From Ancylobacter aquaticus (GTDB taxonomy: Bacteria > Pseudomonadota > Alphaproteobacteria > Rhizobiales > Xanthobacteraceae): a stretch of DNA of 64,000 nucleotides. Positions within the stretch are counted from its first letter, which is position 1, and each line of letters begins with the position of its first letter. Where the stretch lies: positions 1-64,000 of the forward strand of contig NZ_SMFY01000004.1 of the NCBI RefSeq assembly GCF_004339465.1. The letters run 5' to 3'. The notes under the pieces were generated by a model, which did not search any database, was not told the origin of the DNA, and saw only the letters and a list, made by a program, of their open reading frames with translations. Shown piece by piece: positions 26,660-35,878 of this stretch. The position numbers and the translations under genes are program-made.

Positions 26660-28038
26660 TGGCTTCCTCCCGCAACAGATGCAAGCACGCGACGGTCAAG
26701 CTCGGCGAGGGTGGCAAGCGCGGCCTGCCGGGCATCGAACGTGGCGAGGACCGGCTGCGCGGCGGCACGCTGCGTCTCGGGCAGGGTGGCGATAGCCGCG
26801 CGCGCGGCCTCGACATCGCCCTTCGCCAGCGCCGCCTCAGCCCTGGCAAGGTCAGGCGTCGCCGCCGCCTCGTCGGTGCGACGGACGGTGACGAGCTTCT
26901 GCGCTCCCTGCAGCAAGGCGGCGACGATCCCTTCATCCGCGCCCGTGCCGGAGGCCGGCTCCGTCGTCGGGGCGGGTGCGGTGGCGGCGCGCAACTGCGC
27001 GGCCAGCCCGGCGTCGGTGGCGAAGCCGGTGGCAGCAGTGGGCTCCAGCGTGGCCAGCGGCGTTGCCTCGTCCGCCAGCAGCGCCTGCGCCGCCTTCAGT
27101 TCGGTGGCGAAGGGGCGACCGGCGACGATGGCCTCGCGCAACCGGCCGAGCACCACGAGTTGCGCCGCGCCTTCACCGCTGGCGCGCTGGGCGTCGGTGG
27201 TGGCGGCGACCTTGCTTTCCAGCGCGCCGAGGCGGGCCGTGGCGGCGGCGAGCGCCTCGGGCGAAGCGGTGGGCATGGGGGCCGGAATCGCACTCACCCG
27301 CTGCTCCAGCGCCTCGACCTGGCCTTTCACCGCCGCGACATCCTCGGGCGACGCCGCCGGCGTCGTCTCGGACGGGGCGGAGGCCGGAAGGGCATCGACG
27401 CTGGAGCCGAGCGCATTCAGCCCGCTTTCCAGCGCGTCGAGCCGGGTCGCCAGCTCGGCGGGTGCGGCGAGGCCGGCAGCCGTCGCCTCGCCGGCGCGGG
27501 CCTCCAGCAGTTCCACCCGCTGGCGCAGGTCCAGCGCCCGCGCTTCAAGCTCGGTGATGGCGTCGACATTCTCCTCGGCGCCGTAGAAGGTCGACACCAC
27601 GCCCAGCGCGAAGGCGCCGCCGATCAGGCCGGAGATCAGCGCGACGACGAGCGTGCCGAAAATGCCGAGCTGGCGCTTCGGGCGCGGTTCGGCGGGCGGG
27701 GGAACGGGATGCACCGGCTGGGGCACCTCGTCCGCCTCGCCCTTCGCGCTGCCGCCCTCGCCCCCGGCGTCGAGCACCGGCACGTCATCGGCCACAACGG
27801 CGGCATCGGGCTTGAGTGTCTCTGGGGGCATGTCCGGGGATGTATCCGCTTTGGTGGGCTCGGGCGTGGAAGCCTCTGGACCGGGGGCTGGCCCTGCCGG
27901 CTCGCCTGTCTTCGCCTCGTCGGAAACGGGCGTCACTTCCCGAGCGGAAAGGTCGAGCGTCGGCGGCTTGCGGCGCGTGGGCTTGCCCCCGGCCTCAACC
28001 TTGTCCTCAGCAGCCTTTTTCGGATCGTCTGTCGCCAC
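26656..28038 (-). CDS. Mitofilin (Mic60)-like inner-membrane protein
   Basis: A 460-residue protein with a disordered Pro/Glu/Lys-rich cytoplasmic N-terminus (1-120), one membrane span (about 128-150, GIFGTLVVALISGLIGGAFALG), a coiled-coil region rich in Leu/Glu/Ala, and a C-terminal helical domain with LARAEAALAKGDVEAARAAI. Alphaproteobacterial homologues of mitochondrial Mic60 lie in exactly this hem cluster and help shape intracytoplasmic membranes. The GTG at 28038 has AAGGA upstream. Coupled to hemY, preceded by hemD. Confidence 0.85.
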   Translation of the reverse strand: MATDDPKKAAEDKVEAGGKPTRRKPPTLDLSAREVTPVSDEAKTGEPAGPAPGPEASTPEPTKADTSPDMPPETLKPDAAVVADDVPVLDAGGEGGSAKGEADEVPQPVHPVPPPAEPRPKRQLGIFGTLVVALISGLIGGAFALGVVSTFYGAEENVDAITELEARALDLRQRVELLEARAGEATAAGLAAPAELATRLDALESGLNALGSSVDALPASAPSETTPAASPEDVAAVKGQVEALEQRVSAIPAPMPTASPEALAAATARLGALESKVAATTDAQRASGEGAAQLVVLGRLREAIVAGRPFATELKAAQALLADEATPLATLEPTAATGFATDAGLAAQLRAATAPAPTTEPASGTGADEGIVAALLQGAQKLVTVRRTDEAAATPDLARAEAALAKGDVEAARAAIATLPETQRAAAQPVLATFDARQAALATLAELDRRVLASVAGGSQ

Positions 28039-28133
28039 GTCCTTACCTCTACGTTGATAAAGCGCCGGGCCGGCCCTTGTTCCGGGATAGACCGCCTGTT
28101 CCTGCGCCGCAACCTCCCGGAGACCGCAATGGC

Positions 28134-28835
28134 CTACCCGCCGAGAAGCGCGAACAACCCCTCTTCCGTCGGCGCGGCGGCGATCCGGGTCGGCCAGCCG
28201 GCGGCCGCCAGCGGCTTCGCCACATTGGCAGAGAAGCACAGATGCTCGACATGGCGGAAATACGTCGCCACGCCGGCGGCCTCCGCCCGGTCGGCAAGGG
28301 TGGCGGCGGTGCGCGGCGAAAAGTGGAAGGCCGCGTCGATCCGCCCCGCCCTCGCCGCCTCCGCCGTCGTGCCCGCCAGTGCCTTGGCCGGGACGGTGCG
28401 GTAGATCACGAAAAGTTCGGTGGAAATGCCGTCCCCCGCCAGCACGGCGCCGAGGTCCACCGCCCGCTCCTCGCCGGCGACATAGAGCAGCCGCGCCCCG
28501 CGCGGCAGTCTGGCGCGCAGCAGTTCGGCCAGCGCCGCGCCATCGCCCCCGGCGACATGCACCGCGCCGAACGCCGCCGGCGCCGCCGCCGCCGTCCGCC
28601 GGCCGACCGCGTAGAGCGGCAGCGCGGCCAGCGCCGGCAGTTCCGGGCGGGCCGCCAGCAGGCGGGCGCCGTTGACACTGGTCAGCGCCACCGCATCGAA
28701 GGCCCCCGGCGGCAGGCGGGCTTCCACCGCCTCCACCGCGAGCATGGGATCGACGAGCGCGCCATGCCCGGCAGCGGCGAGCCGTGCGGCAGTGGCCTGC
28801 GCGTCGGGCTGTGGCCGCGTCACCAGCACCCGCAT
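28134..28835 (-). CDS. hemD: Uroporphyrinogen-III synthase
   Basis: A 233-residue enzyme closing hydroxymethylbilane into uroporphyrinogen III, the branch point to haem, sirohaem and B12. It has the weakly conserved two-domain HemD pattern: VLVTRPQPDAQATAARL at the start, VALTSVNGARLL, LYAVGRRTAAAA, LLYVAGEERAVDL, VIYRTVPA and FHFSPRTAATL. The start at 28835 begins MRVLVTRPQ and sits 10 bp after the hemC stop, so hemC-hemD are one unit. The family call rests on pattern plus position. Confidence 0.92.
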   Translation of the reverse strand: MRVLVTRPQPDAQATAARLAAAGHGALVDPMLAVEAVEARLPPGAFDAVALTSVNGARLLAARPELPALAALPLYAVGRRTAAAAPAAFGAVHVAGGDGAALAELLRARLPRGARLLYVAGEERAVDLGAVLAGDGISTELFVIYRTVPAKALAGTTAEAARAGRIDAAFHFSPRTAATLADRAEAAGVATYFRHVEHLCFSANVAKPLAAAGWPTRIAAAPTEEGLFALLGG

Positions 28836-28845
28836 GTCGCGCCCC

Positions 28846-29775
28846 TCAGTGCGGAAGGAGTTCGGGCGGCACCAGAGCGCGCATCTCCTGGCCGGCGGCG
28901 ATGCCGAGTTCCAGCGCGCGATTGCGCGGCCCATAGCGCACGATCTCGTAATAGCGCGCCCCGTCGGGCGAGAGCACGGCGCCGCGAAAGCGGATCTCGT
29001 CGCCTTCCAGCTGCGCCAGCCCGCCGATCGGCGTGCGGCAGGAACCGTCGAGCTGGCCGAGATAGGCCCGCTCCACCCGCAATGCCAGCCCGGTGGCCGG
29101 GCACGCCACCGGCACCACCAGCGCGTCCACGGCGATGTCGCCGAAGCGCGTCTCGATCGCCACCGCCCCCTGCCCGACGGCGGGAAGGAAATCGGCCGTC
29201 TCCAGCACCGAGCTCACTTTGTCGGCGAGGCCGAGGCGGCTCAGCCCGGCATAGGCGAGCAGCGTGCCGTCGAACTCGCCGCTCTCCACCTTGGCGAGGC
29301 GGGTGTGCACATTGCCGCGCAGCAGCGAGACATGGAGGTCCGGCCGCAGTCGCCGCAGCTGGGCCTCGCGCCGCAGCGAGGCGGTGCCCACCTTTGCCCC
29401 CGGCTTCAGGTCGCGCAGCGCCACGCCTTCGCGCAGGATCAGCGCGTCGCGCACATCCGCGCGCGGGAGATAGCCGACCAGATGCAGCCCGTCCGGCAGG
29501 CGGGTCGGCATGTCCTTGGCCGAATGCACCGCGAGGTCGATGCGCCGGTCGAGCAGCGCTTCCTCAAGCTCCTTGGTGAACAGCCCCTTGCCACCGGCCT
29601 CGGAGAGCGCGCGGTCGGTGATCGCGTCGCCGGTGGTGCGGATCACCTGCACCTCCACGGCCTCGTCCGGCCAGCGATGGGCCTTGAGCAGCGCGTCGCG
29701 CACCGCATGCGCCTGCCAGAGCGCCAGCGGGCTGCCGCGCGTGCCGAGCCGGAGTTTGGGAAGCGATTGCGTCAT
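28846..29775 (-). CDS. hemC: Hydroxymethylbilane synthase (porphobilinogen deaminase)
   Basis: A 309-residue enzyme that polymerises four porphobilinogens. It has the start LRLGTRGSPLALWQA, the substrate region VHSAKDMPT, RADVRDALI, and C246 in LDGSCRTPIGG, which carries the dipyrromethane cofactor. Length fits. First gene of the leftward hemC-hemD-mitofilin-hemY set; its promoter must lie in 29776-29953, shared with tsaD. Confidence 0.97.
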   Translation of the reverse strand: MTQSLPKLRLGTRGSPLALWQAHAVRDALLKAHRWPDEAVEVQVIRTTGDAITDRALSEAGGKGLFTKELEEALLDRRIDLAVHSAKDMPTRLPDGLHLVGYLPRADVRDALILREGVALRDLKPGAKVGTASLRREAQLRRLRPDLHVSLLRGNVHTRLAKVESGEFDGTLLAYAGLSRLGLADKVSSVLETADFLPAVGQGAVAIETRFGDIAVDALVVPVACPATGLALRVERAYLGQLDGSCRTPIGGLAQLEGDEIRFRGAVLSPDGARYYEIVRYGPRNRALELGIAAGQEMRALVPPELLPH

Positions 29776-29834
29776 GCGGTCCTGCGGTGCTAGTGGGTAA
29801 AATCCGGCGGCTGAAACTCAGATGTCGGGTTTTT

Positions 29835-29899
29835 GGCCACAATATCAATATTTTGTGGGCCGATAGGACCGTATCATTGCAGAGCCGGATGATACGGTC
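29835..29899. promoter_or_regulatory. Two inverted repeats between hemC and tsaD
   Basis: The 178-bp divergent region contains a perfect 11-bp inverted repeat, GACCGTATCAT (29867-29877) with ATGATACGGTC (29889-29899), spaced 11 bp. Beside it is an AT-rich partial palindrome with CCACAA (29837-29842) and TTGTGG (29853-29858). The spacing of about two helical turns in the first repeat suits a dimeric regulator, or an RNA hairpin if transcribed. No known box is recognised. Confidence 0.6.
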
Positions 29900-29953
29900 G
29901 GGCCACAAGCGGTTCGGTGCCGGCTCAGTTCACTGTCCAACCCCGTAAAGTCA

Positions 29954-31138
29954 ATGCGCGATCTTCTCCTGCTCGGGATCGAGACCACCTGCGATGAAAC
30001 CGCCGCCGCGGTGGTGCGCCGGCGTGCCGACGGCACCGGCACGATCCTGTCCAACATCGTCCATTCCCAGACCGAGGACCACGCCGAATTTGGCGGCGTG
30101 GTGCCGGAGATCGCCGCCCGCGCCCATGTCGAGGTTCTCGACCATCTGATCGCGCGCGCCCTGCGCGCCGCCGGGCTCACCCTCGCCGAGGTCGATGGCA
30201 TCGCCGCCGCTGCCGGGCCGGGGCTGATCGGCGGGGTCATCGTCGGCCTCACCACCGCCAAGGCGCTGGCGCTGGCAGCGAAGAAACCGCTGATCGCCGT
30301 CAACCATCTGGAAGCGCACGCCCTCACCGCGCGCCTCACCGACAAGGTGCCCTTCCCCTTCCTGCTGCTTCTGGTGTCGGGCGGCCACACCCAGCTGGTC
30401 GCCGTTACCGGCATCGGCGAGTATGCCAAGCTCGGCGGCACCATCGACGATGCCGTCGGCGAGGCCTTCGACAAGACCGCCAAGATGCTCGGCCTGCCCT
30501 ATCCCGGCGGCCCGGCGGTAGAGCGCGCGGCGCTGAAGGGCGACCCCGGCCGCTTCGCCCTGCCGCGCCCGCTGCACGGCAAGCCGGTGCCCGATTTCTC
30601 GCTCTCCGGCCTCAAGACCGCCGTGCGGATCGAGGCTTTGAAGATCGCCCCGCTGAGCGAGCAGGACGTGAACGACCTGTGCGCCTCCTTCCAGGCGGCC
30701 ATTGTCGACGTCCTGTCCGACCGTGTGCGCTGCGCCCTTCGGCTGATGCGCCAGCGGGGGCTCAAGCCCTCGGCGCTGGTGCTGGCCGGCGGCGTCGGCG
30801 CCAACCAGGCGGTACGCCGGGTGCTGCACAAGGTGGCGGCCGATGGCGGCACCCGCCTCGCCGTGCCCCCGCCGGAACTGTGCACCGACAATGGCGCGAT
30901 GATCGCCTGGGCGGGCGCCGAGCGGCTGGCCCGCGGCCTCCAGGACGGGCTCAACGTCTCCCCCCGCGCCCGCTGGCCGCTGGCCGAGGTGGACGCGGCT
31001 ACCCTCCCGGCCTCTGGCAACGCAGCGGGTGCGGATGCGACGGCCCCGGCGGTTGCGACCGACGTGGTGGCAGCAGTCGACGCGGCGGCTCCCGTTCTTC
31101 CGGTACCGTCCTTTGGCCCGGCCGGGGCCGGCGGCTGA
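29954..31138 (+). CDS. tsaD: tRNA N6-adenosine threonylcarbamoyltransferase
   Basis: A 394-residue member of the Kae1/TsaD family that transfers threonylcarbamoyl to A37 of ANN-decoding tRNAs. It has the N-terminal [15 protein letters not shown], metal-binding H118 and H122 (NHLEAH), SGGHTQLV, and the late [13 protein letters not shown] and [10 protein letters not shown]. The C-terminal 45 residues beyond the domain are Ala/Pro-rich. The stop overlaps the start of gpsA (TGATG). The pairing tsaD-gpsA is usual in this order. Confidence 0.97.
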   Translation: MRDLLLLGIETTCDETAAAVVRRRADGTGTILSNIVHSQTEDHAEFGGVVPEIAARAHVEVLDHLIARALRAAGLTLAEVDGIAAAAGPGLIGGVIVGLTTAKALALAAKKPLIAVNHLEAHALTARLTDKVPFPFLLLLVSGGHTQLVAVTGIGEYAKLGGTIDDAVGEAFDKTAKMLGLPYPGGPAVERAALKGDPGRFALPRPLHGKPVPDFSLSGLKTAVRIEALKIAPLSEQDVNDLCASFQAAIVDVLSDRVRCALRLMRQRGLKPSALVLAGGVGANQAVRRVLHKVAADGGTRLAVPPPELCTDNGAMIAWAGAERLARGLQDGLNVSPRARWPLAEVDAATLPASGNAAGADATAPAVATDVVAAVDAAAPVLPVPSFGPAGAGG

Positions 31139-32127
31139 TGGCCGCACGCTACGCCTCCATCGGTGTGGTCGGCGCCGGCGCCTGGGGCACCGCGCTCGCC
31201 AATGCCAGCGCCCGCGCCGGCCGCGAGGTGGTGCTCTGGGGCCGCGACCGCGACCTCGTGGCAGCGATGGCGCGCAGCCGCACCAACCCGGCCCATCTGC
31301 CGGGCGTCGTTCTCGCGGATACGGTGCGCCCGACCGCCGATCTCGCGGCTCTGGCGGGCATGGATGCCATTCTTCTCGTCGTTCCGGCGCAGGCGAGCCG
31401 CAGCGTGGCCGCCGAACTCGCCCCGCATCTGGCCCCCGGAACCCCGGTCGTCACCTGCGCCAAGGGCATCGAGCGCGGCACCTCGCTGTTCATGACGCAG
31501 GTGCTCGGCGAGGCCTGCCCGCAGGCGGTCCCCGCCATCCTCTCCGGCCCCAGCTTCGCGGCCGATGTCGCGGCCGGCCTGCCCACCGCCGTCACCCTCG
31601 CCTCGCGCGATCCCGGCATTGCCGAGGCGCTGGCCGCCGCGCTCGGCTCCTCCTCGTTCCGGCTCTACCACAGCGCCGATGTGCGCGGCGTCGAGATTGG
31701 CGGCGCGGCCAAGAACGTGCTCGCCATCGCGGCCGGCATCGTCGGCGGCCGCAAGCTGGGCGCCAGCGCCGGGGCCGCGCTGGTGGCGCGCGGCTTTGCC
31801 GAGCTGATGCGGTTCGGCAAGGCGTATGGCGCCCGCGCCGAGACGCTGACCGGCCTGTCGGGCCTCGGCGACCTCATCCTCACCTGCTCCACCGCGCAGT
31901 CGCGCAATTACGCGCTCGGCCTCGGCCTCGGGCAGGACGAGGGCCTGCACCCGCCCGGCAAGCTGGCGGAAGGCGCGCTCACCGCCAGCGTGCTGGTGGC
32001 GATGGCGCAGGCGCGCGGCGTCGACATGCCCATCGCCCGCGCGGTGGAAGACGTGCTCGCCGGGCGCAGCGATATCGAACAGGCGATCGGGTCGCTGCTG
32101 GCCCGCCCCCAGAAAGCGGAAGCGTGA
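31138..32127 (+). CDS. gpsA: Glycerol-3-phosphate dehydrogenase [NAD(P)+]
   Basis: A 329-residue cytoplasmic enzyme reducing dihydroxyacetone phosphate to sn-glycerol 3-phosphate for phospholipids. It has the Rossmann motif [13 protein letters not shown] at 9-21, [23 protein letters not shown], the catalytic Lys in [13 protein letters not shown], and [13 protein letters not shown]. The one-base overlap with tsaD (TGATG) and the one-base gap to the EVE gene indicate a tightly packed operon. Confidence 0.97.
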   Translation: MAARYASIGVVGAGAWGTALANASARAGREVVLWGRDRDLVAAMARSRTNPAHLPGVVLADTVRPTADLAALAGMDAILLVVPAQASRSVAAELAPHLAPGTPVVTCAKGIERGTSLFMTQVLGEACPQAVPAILSGPSFAADVAAGLPTAVTLASRDPGIAEALAAALGSSSFRLYHSADVRGVEIGGAAKNVLAIAAGIVGGRKLGASAGAALVARGFAELMRFGKAYGARAETLTGLSGLGDLILTCSTAQSRNYALGLGLGQDEGLHPPGKLAEGALTASVLVAMAQARGVDMPIARAVEDVLAGRSDIEQAIGSLLARPQKAEA

Positions 32128-32128
32128 G

Positions 32129-32548
32129 ATGGCGCACTGGCTCTACAAGTCCGAACCGTTCAAATGGTCCTGGGAGAACCAGGTCGCGGCGGGTGCCAAG
32201 GGCACGCACTGGGACGGCGTGCGCAACCACCTCGCCAAGCAGCAGCTTCTCGCGATGAAGCTCGGCGACCGGGGGTTCTTCTACCATTCCAACGAGGGCA
32301 AGGAGATCGTCGGCATCGTCGAGGTGATCCGCGAGGCCTATCCCGACCCTTCCGACCCCTCGGGCAAGTTCGTCATGGTCGATGTGAAGGCTGTGGAGCC
32401 GCTGAAGAACCCGGTGTCGCTGGCCGCCGTCAAGACCGAGCCGCGCCTCGCCGAGATGGCGCTGATGAAATTCTCCCGCCTGTCGGTGCAGCCCGTCACC
32501 GATACCGAATGGGACATCGTGCTGGAGATGGCGGGCGGCACGCGGTGA
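32129..32548 (+). CDS. EVE domain-containing protein
   Basis: A 139-residue EVE (PUA-like fold) protein: MAHWLYKSEPFKWSWENQV, GTHWDGVRNHLAKQ, FFYHSNEGKEIVGIVEV, and the C-terminal LMKFSRLSVQPVTDTEW are signatures. EVE domains bind modified bases in DNA or RNA; in this stand-alone form the substrate is unknown. It sits between gpsA and a methyltransferase, overlapping the latter by GTGA. Confidence 0.93.
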   Translation: MAHWLYKSEPFKWSWENQVAAGAKGTHWDGVRNHLAKQQLLAMKLGDRGFFYHSNEGKEIVGIVEVIREAYPDPSDPSGKFVMVDVKAVEPLKNPVSLAAVKTEPRLAEMALMKFSRLSVQPVTDTEWDIVLEMAGGTR

Positions 32549-33255
32549 CGCCGCGCGCCGTCGCCGATCCCGCCGCCTTCATCCGCGCCGAGACGCGCCG
32601 CCTCGCCCCGCCGCTGGTGCCGGAAATCACCCTCCACCTCGCCGAGGAATCCCTGCCGATCTGGCAGCGCACCGAGGAGGAACTGGGCGAAATCGGCCTG
32701 CCGCCGCCCTTCTGGGCCTTCGCCTGGGCCGGCGGCCAGGCCCTCGCCCGCTACATCCTCGATCATCCCGAGACGGTGCGCGGCCGGCGCGTGCTGGATT
32801 TCGCCGCCGGCTCGGGGCTGGTCGGCATCGCCGCGGCAAAGGCGGGAGCGGCCTATGTCGACTGCGCCGACATCGACCCTTTCGCCCACGCCGCCATCGC
32901 GCTGAACGCTGCCCTGAACGAGACCGATGCCATCACGGTGCGGACCACGGACGTGATCGGCACGACCGGCGGCTGGGACGTGGTGCTCGCCGGCGACATC
33001 GCCTATGAGCGCGACCTCGCGGCCAAGGTCTTCGCCTGGCTGGAGGCGCTCTCCAACGAGGGCGCGCGGGTGTGGATCGGCGATCCCGGCCGCTCCTACC
33101 TGCCGCGCGAGAGGCTGGAAAAGGTGGCAGACTACGCCGTCCCGGTCCCGCGCGAGTTGGAGGATGCGGAGATCAAGGCCACCAGCGTCTGGCGCCCGCG
33201 CCCCGAACGCACGGGCGGTGCCGCGCCTTCCCCGATATCAGGCCACGAGCCATGA
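32545..33255 (+). CDS. Class I methyltransferase, ETF-beta lysine methyltransferase-like
   Basis: A 236-residue SAM-dependent methyltransferase. The key run PPPFWAFAWAGGQALARY precedes motif I LDFAAGSGLVGIAA, then the acidic D of CADIDPFAHAA and the post-II WDVVLAGDIAYERDLA. This pattern matches METTL20/EtfBKMT, which trimethylates lysines in the beta subunit of electron transfer flavoprotein and has alphaproteobacterial relatives. Relatives annotated as L11- or nicotinamide-methyltransferase-like are possible, so substrate is inference. The GTG start overlaps the EVE stop. Confidence 0.8.
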   Translation: MTPRAVADPAAFIRAETRRLAPPLVPEITLHLAEESLPIWQRTEEELGEIGLPPPFWAFAWAGGQALARYILDHPETVRGRRVLDFAAGSGLVGIAAAKAGAAYVDCADIDPFAHAAIALNAALNETDAITVRTTDVIGTTGGWDVVLAGDIAYERDLAAKVFAWLEALSNEGARVWIGDPGRSYLPRERLEKVADYAVPVPRELEDAEIKATSVWRPRPERTGGAAPSPISGHEP

Positions 33256-33266
33256 CAGGAACGGAT

Positions 33267-33677
33267 ATGACCGAGGATAACAAGCAGTTGGTCCGCGACT
33301 TCATCGAGCGGGCGATCAACGGTCACGACCCCGACGTCGCCGGCGACTACATGGCCGAGGACATGATGGAGCAGGTGCCGTTTCCCGGCCAGGGACCGGG
33401 TCTGGCGGGGCTGAAGGATGTCTTGCGGGGCCTGTTCTCCGCCTTTCCGGACATGCATTGGACCGTCGAGGAGCAGATCGCCGAAGCCGACAAGGTGCTG
33501 ACGCGCTTCACATGGACCGCCACCCATGGCGGCGAATTCTTCGGCATGCCGGCTTCCGGCAGCACGGTATCGGTCTGGGGCATGGTGATCGACCGCATCG
33601 AGGACGGCCGCATCAGGGACACCCGTATCCTGATGGACGTGCCGGCGCTGATGCGGCAGATCGGGGCCGGGGCCTGA
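33267..33677 (+). CDS. SnoaL-like ester cyclase family protein
   Basis: A 136-residue NTF2-fold protein of the SnoaL/ester cyclase group: LVRDFIERAINGHDPDVAGDYM, GLAGLKDVLRGLFSAFPDMHW, RFTWTATHGGEFFGMPASG and IEDGRIRDTRILMDV. Such proteins act on polyketide-like or other hydrophobic small molecules, or bind them; no specific reaction is evident. AGGA lies just ahead of the ATG at 33267. An ATG at 33252 overlapping the methyltransferase stop (ATGA) is the alternative start. Confidence 0.82.
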   Translation: MTEDNKQLVRDFIERAINGHDPDVAGDYMAEDMMEQVPFPGQGPGLAGLKDVLRGLFSAFPDMHWTVEEQIAEADKVLTRFTWTATHGGEFFGMPASGSTVSVWGMVIDRIEDGRIRDTRILMDVPALMRQIGAGA

Positions 33678-33795
33678 GCGCGGGCCGACCGAGCCCTCGG
33701 ACCGTGCGGCAAGGCCGCACCCGACCAAAGTTCGGCGCACCCGCGCTTGTCGCGCGTCAAGGCGCCGCCCATAATTTCATGAGAAACAGGAGCGA

Positions 33796-33816
33796 GGCGG
33801 CCCCAGAGAGGCCGCC
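33796..33816. promoter_or_regulatory. Hairpin in the acs leader
   Basis: GGCGGCC (33796-33802) pairs with GGCCGCC (33810-33816), 7-base loop, ending 24 bp before the acs start. A second short hairpin GTGCGGC/GCCGCAC is at 33704-33720, nearer the end of the upstream gene. They may end the upstream transcript or influence acs expression; no T-run follows either. Confidence 0.4.
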
Positions 33817-33840
33817 GCCCGAGCCTTGGAGGGAGACGCC

Positions 33841-35799
33841 ATGACCGACAAGATTTACGATGTGCCCGCGGAATGGGCCAAGCGTGCTTTCCTCGATGAT
33901 CGCGCCTATCAGGCGAAATACGAGGCCTCGCTGCGCGACCCGGAAGCCTTCTGGGCAGATGAGGGCAAGCGGATCGAGTGGTTCGAGCCCTATAGCGTGG
34001 TCAAGAACACCTCGTTCGCACCCGGCAACGTCTCGATCAAATGGTTCGAGGACGGCGTGACCAACGTTGCCTGGAACTGCATCGACCGGCATCTGCCGAC
34101 CCGTGCCGACCAGGTCGCCATCATCTGGGAAGGCGACGACCCGTCCGAGCAGCGTCACATCACCTATCAGGAGCTGCATGACGAGGTCTGCCGCTTCGCC
34201 AATGTGCTGCGCAATCGTAATGTCGAGAAGGGCGACCGCGTCACCATCTACATGCCGATGATCCCCGAGGCGGCCTTTGCGATGCTCGCCTGCGCGCGGC
34301 TCGGCGCCGTTCATTCGGTGGTTTTCGGCGGCTTCTCACCGGACAGCCTGGCCAGCCGGATCAGCGACTGCAGCTCAAAGGTCGTCATCACCGCCGATGA
34401 GGGCCTGCGCGGCGGCCGCAAGGTTCCGCTGAAGGCCAATGTCGACGCCGCCATCGCCAAGCTCACCGACATCGAGGTCGATCACGTCGTGGTGGTCCGT
34501 CGCACCGGGGGCACGGTCAACATGGAGCCCGGCCGCGACGTCTGGTATCACGAGGCCGCCGAGCTGGTGACCCGCCATTGCCCCGCCGCCCATGTGAACG
34601 CCGAGCACCCGCTGTTCATCCTCTACACCTCGGGCTCGACCGGCCTGCCCAAGGGCGTGCTGCACACCACGGGCGGCTATCTCGTCTATGCCGCGATGAC
34701 CCACCAATACGTGTTCGACTACCATGAGGGCGACATCTACTGGTGCACCGCCGATGTCGGCTGGGTCACGGGCCACAGCTACATCGTCTATGGCCCGCTC
34801 GCCAATGGCGCCACCACGCTGATGTTCGAGGGCGTGCCCAACTACCCCACCAATTCCCGCTTCTGGGAGGTGATCGACAAGCACAAGGTCAACATCTTCT
34901 ACACCGCCCCCACCGCCATCCGCGCCCTGATGCAGGGCGGCGACGCCCCGGTGAAGAAGACCAGCCGCGCCTCGCTGCGCCTGCTCGGCTCGGTGGGCGA
35001 GCCGATCAACCCGGAAGCCTGGGAATGGTATCACCGGGTGATCGGCGACGAGCGCTGCCCCATCGTCGACACCTGGTGGCAGACGGAGACCGGCGGCATC
35101 CTCATCTCGCCGCTGCCCGGCGCCACGGCGCTCAAGCCCGGCTCGGCCACCCGCCCCTTCTTCGGCATCATCCCGGAAGTGGTGGACGCCGAGGGCAAGC
35201 CGCTCGACGGCCCCGCCGAGGGCAATCTGGTGATCGCCGATTCGTGGCCGGGGCAGATGCGGACGGTCTATGGCGACCATGAGCGCTTCATGCAGACCTA
35301 TTTCTCCACCTATCCCGGCAAGTATTTCACCGGCGACGGCTGCCGCCGCGACGCCGACGGCTATTACTGGATCACCGGCCGCGTCGACGACGTGATCAAC
35401 GTCTCCGGCCACCGCATGGGCACGGCCGAGGTCGAGAGCGCGCTCGTCGCCCACCCCAAGGTGTCCGAGGCCGCCGTGGTCGGCTATCCCCACACCATCA
35501 AGGGACAGGGCATCTATGCCTATGTGACGCTCATGTCCGGCATCGAGCCGACCGAGGAATTGCGCAAGGAACTGGTGATCTGGGTGCGCCAGGAAATCGG
35601 CCCCATCGCCTCGCCGGACCTCCTCCAGTTCGCCCCCGGCCTGCCCAAGACCCGCTCCGGCAAGATCATGCGCCGCATCCTGCGCAAGATCGCCGAGGAC
35701 GAGTTCGGCAATCTCGGCGACACCTCGACGCTGGCGGACCCCGCCGTGGTCGACGACCTCATCTCCCACCGCCAGAATAAGAAGCACGCGACGGTGTAG
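33841..35799 (+). CDS. acs: Acetyl-CoA synthetase
   Basis: A 652-residue AMP-forming ligase turning acetate, CoA and ATP to acetyl-CoA, at exactly the family's usual length. It has the P-loop-like [13 protein letters not shown], the adenylate-binding [36 protein letters not shown] split over motifs A8 to A10, and near the end the acetylatable Lys in [11 protein letters not shown] strong GGAGGGAG precedes ATG. Acts in the cytoplasm in acetate scavenging. Likely deacetylation control by a sirtuin is family knowledge only. Confidence 0.98.
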   Translation: MTDKIYDVPAEWAKRAFLDDRAYQAKYEASLRDPEAFWADEGKRIEWFEPYSVVKNTSFAPGNVSIKWFEDGVTNVAWNCIDRHLPTRADQVAIIWEGDDPSEQRHITYQELHDEVCRFANVLRNRNVEKGDRVTIYMPMIPEAAFAMLACARLGAVHSVVFGGFSPDSLASRISDCSSKVVITADEGLRGGRKVPLKANVDAAIAKLTDIEVDHVVVVRRTGGTVNMEPGRDVWYHEAAELVTRHCPAAHVNAEHPLFILYTSGSTGLPKGVLHTTGGYLVYAAMTHQYVFDYHEGDIYWCTADVGWVTGHSYIVYGPLANGATTLMFEGVPNYPTNSRFWEVIDKHKVNIFYTAPTAIRALMQGGDAPVKKTSRASLRLLGSVGEPINPEAWEWYHRVIGDERCPIVDTWWQTETGGILISPLPGATALKPGSATRPFFGIIPEVVDAEGKPLDGPAEGNLVIADSWPGQMRTVYGDHERFMQTYFSTYPGKYFTGDGCRRDADGYYWITGRVDDVINVSGHRMGTAEVESALVAHPKVSEAAVVGYPHTIKGQGIYAYVTLMSGIEPTEELRKELVIWVRQEIGPIASPDLLQFAPGLPKTRSGKIMRRILRKIAEDEFGNLGDTSTLADPAVVDDLISHRQNKKHATV

Positions 35800-35817
35800 G
35801 AGGAATCAAACTTCCGC

Positions 35818-35840
35818 ACGGAGGGGGGCCTCCCCTCCGT
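35818..35840. terminator. Hairpin between convergent acs and NAD-GDH genes
   Basis: ACGGAGGGG (35818-35826) pairs perfectly with CCCCTCCGT (35832-35840), loop GGCCT, 19 bp after the acs stop. No T-run follows, so terminator function is likely but factor-assisted. Confidence 0.6.
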
Positions 35841-35871
35841 CATCCCGGCCGAAGCGCAGCGCAGAGCCGGG
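35838..35871 (+). repeat. REP-like palindromic unit (CGTCATCCCGG type)
   Basis: The unit starts CGTCATCCCGG, has a GCGCAGCG centre and closes with CCGGG, where CCCGGC (35844-35849) pairs with GCCGGG (35866-35871). The same head CGTCATCCCGG occurs at 63377, in reverse at 63474, and in shorter form (CGTCATCC) in the repeats around 53 kb. Such units are very common between genes in this order. Confidence 0.75.
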
Positions 35872-35878
35872 CTCTCTA

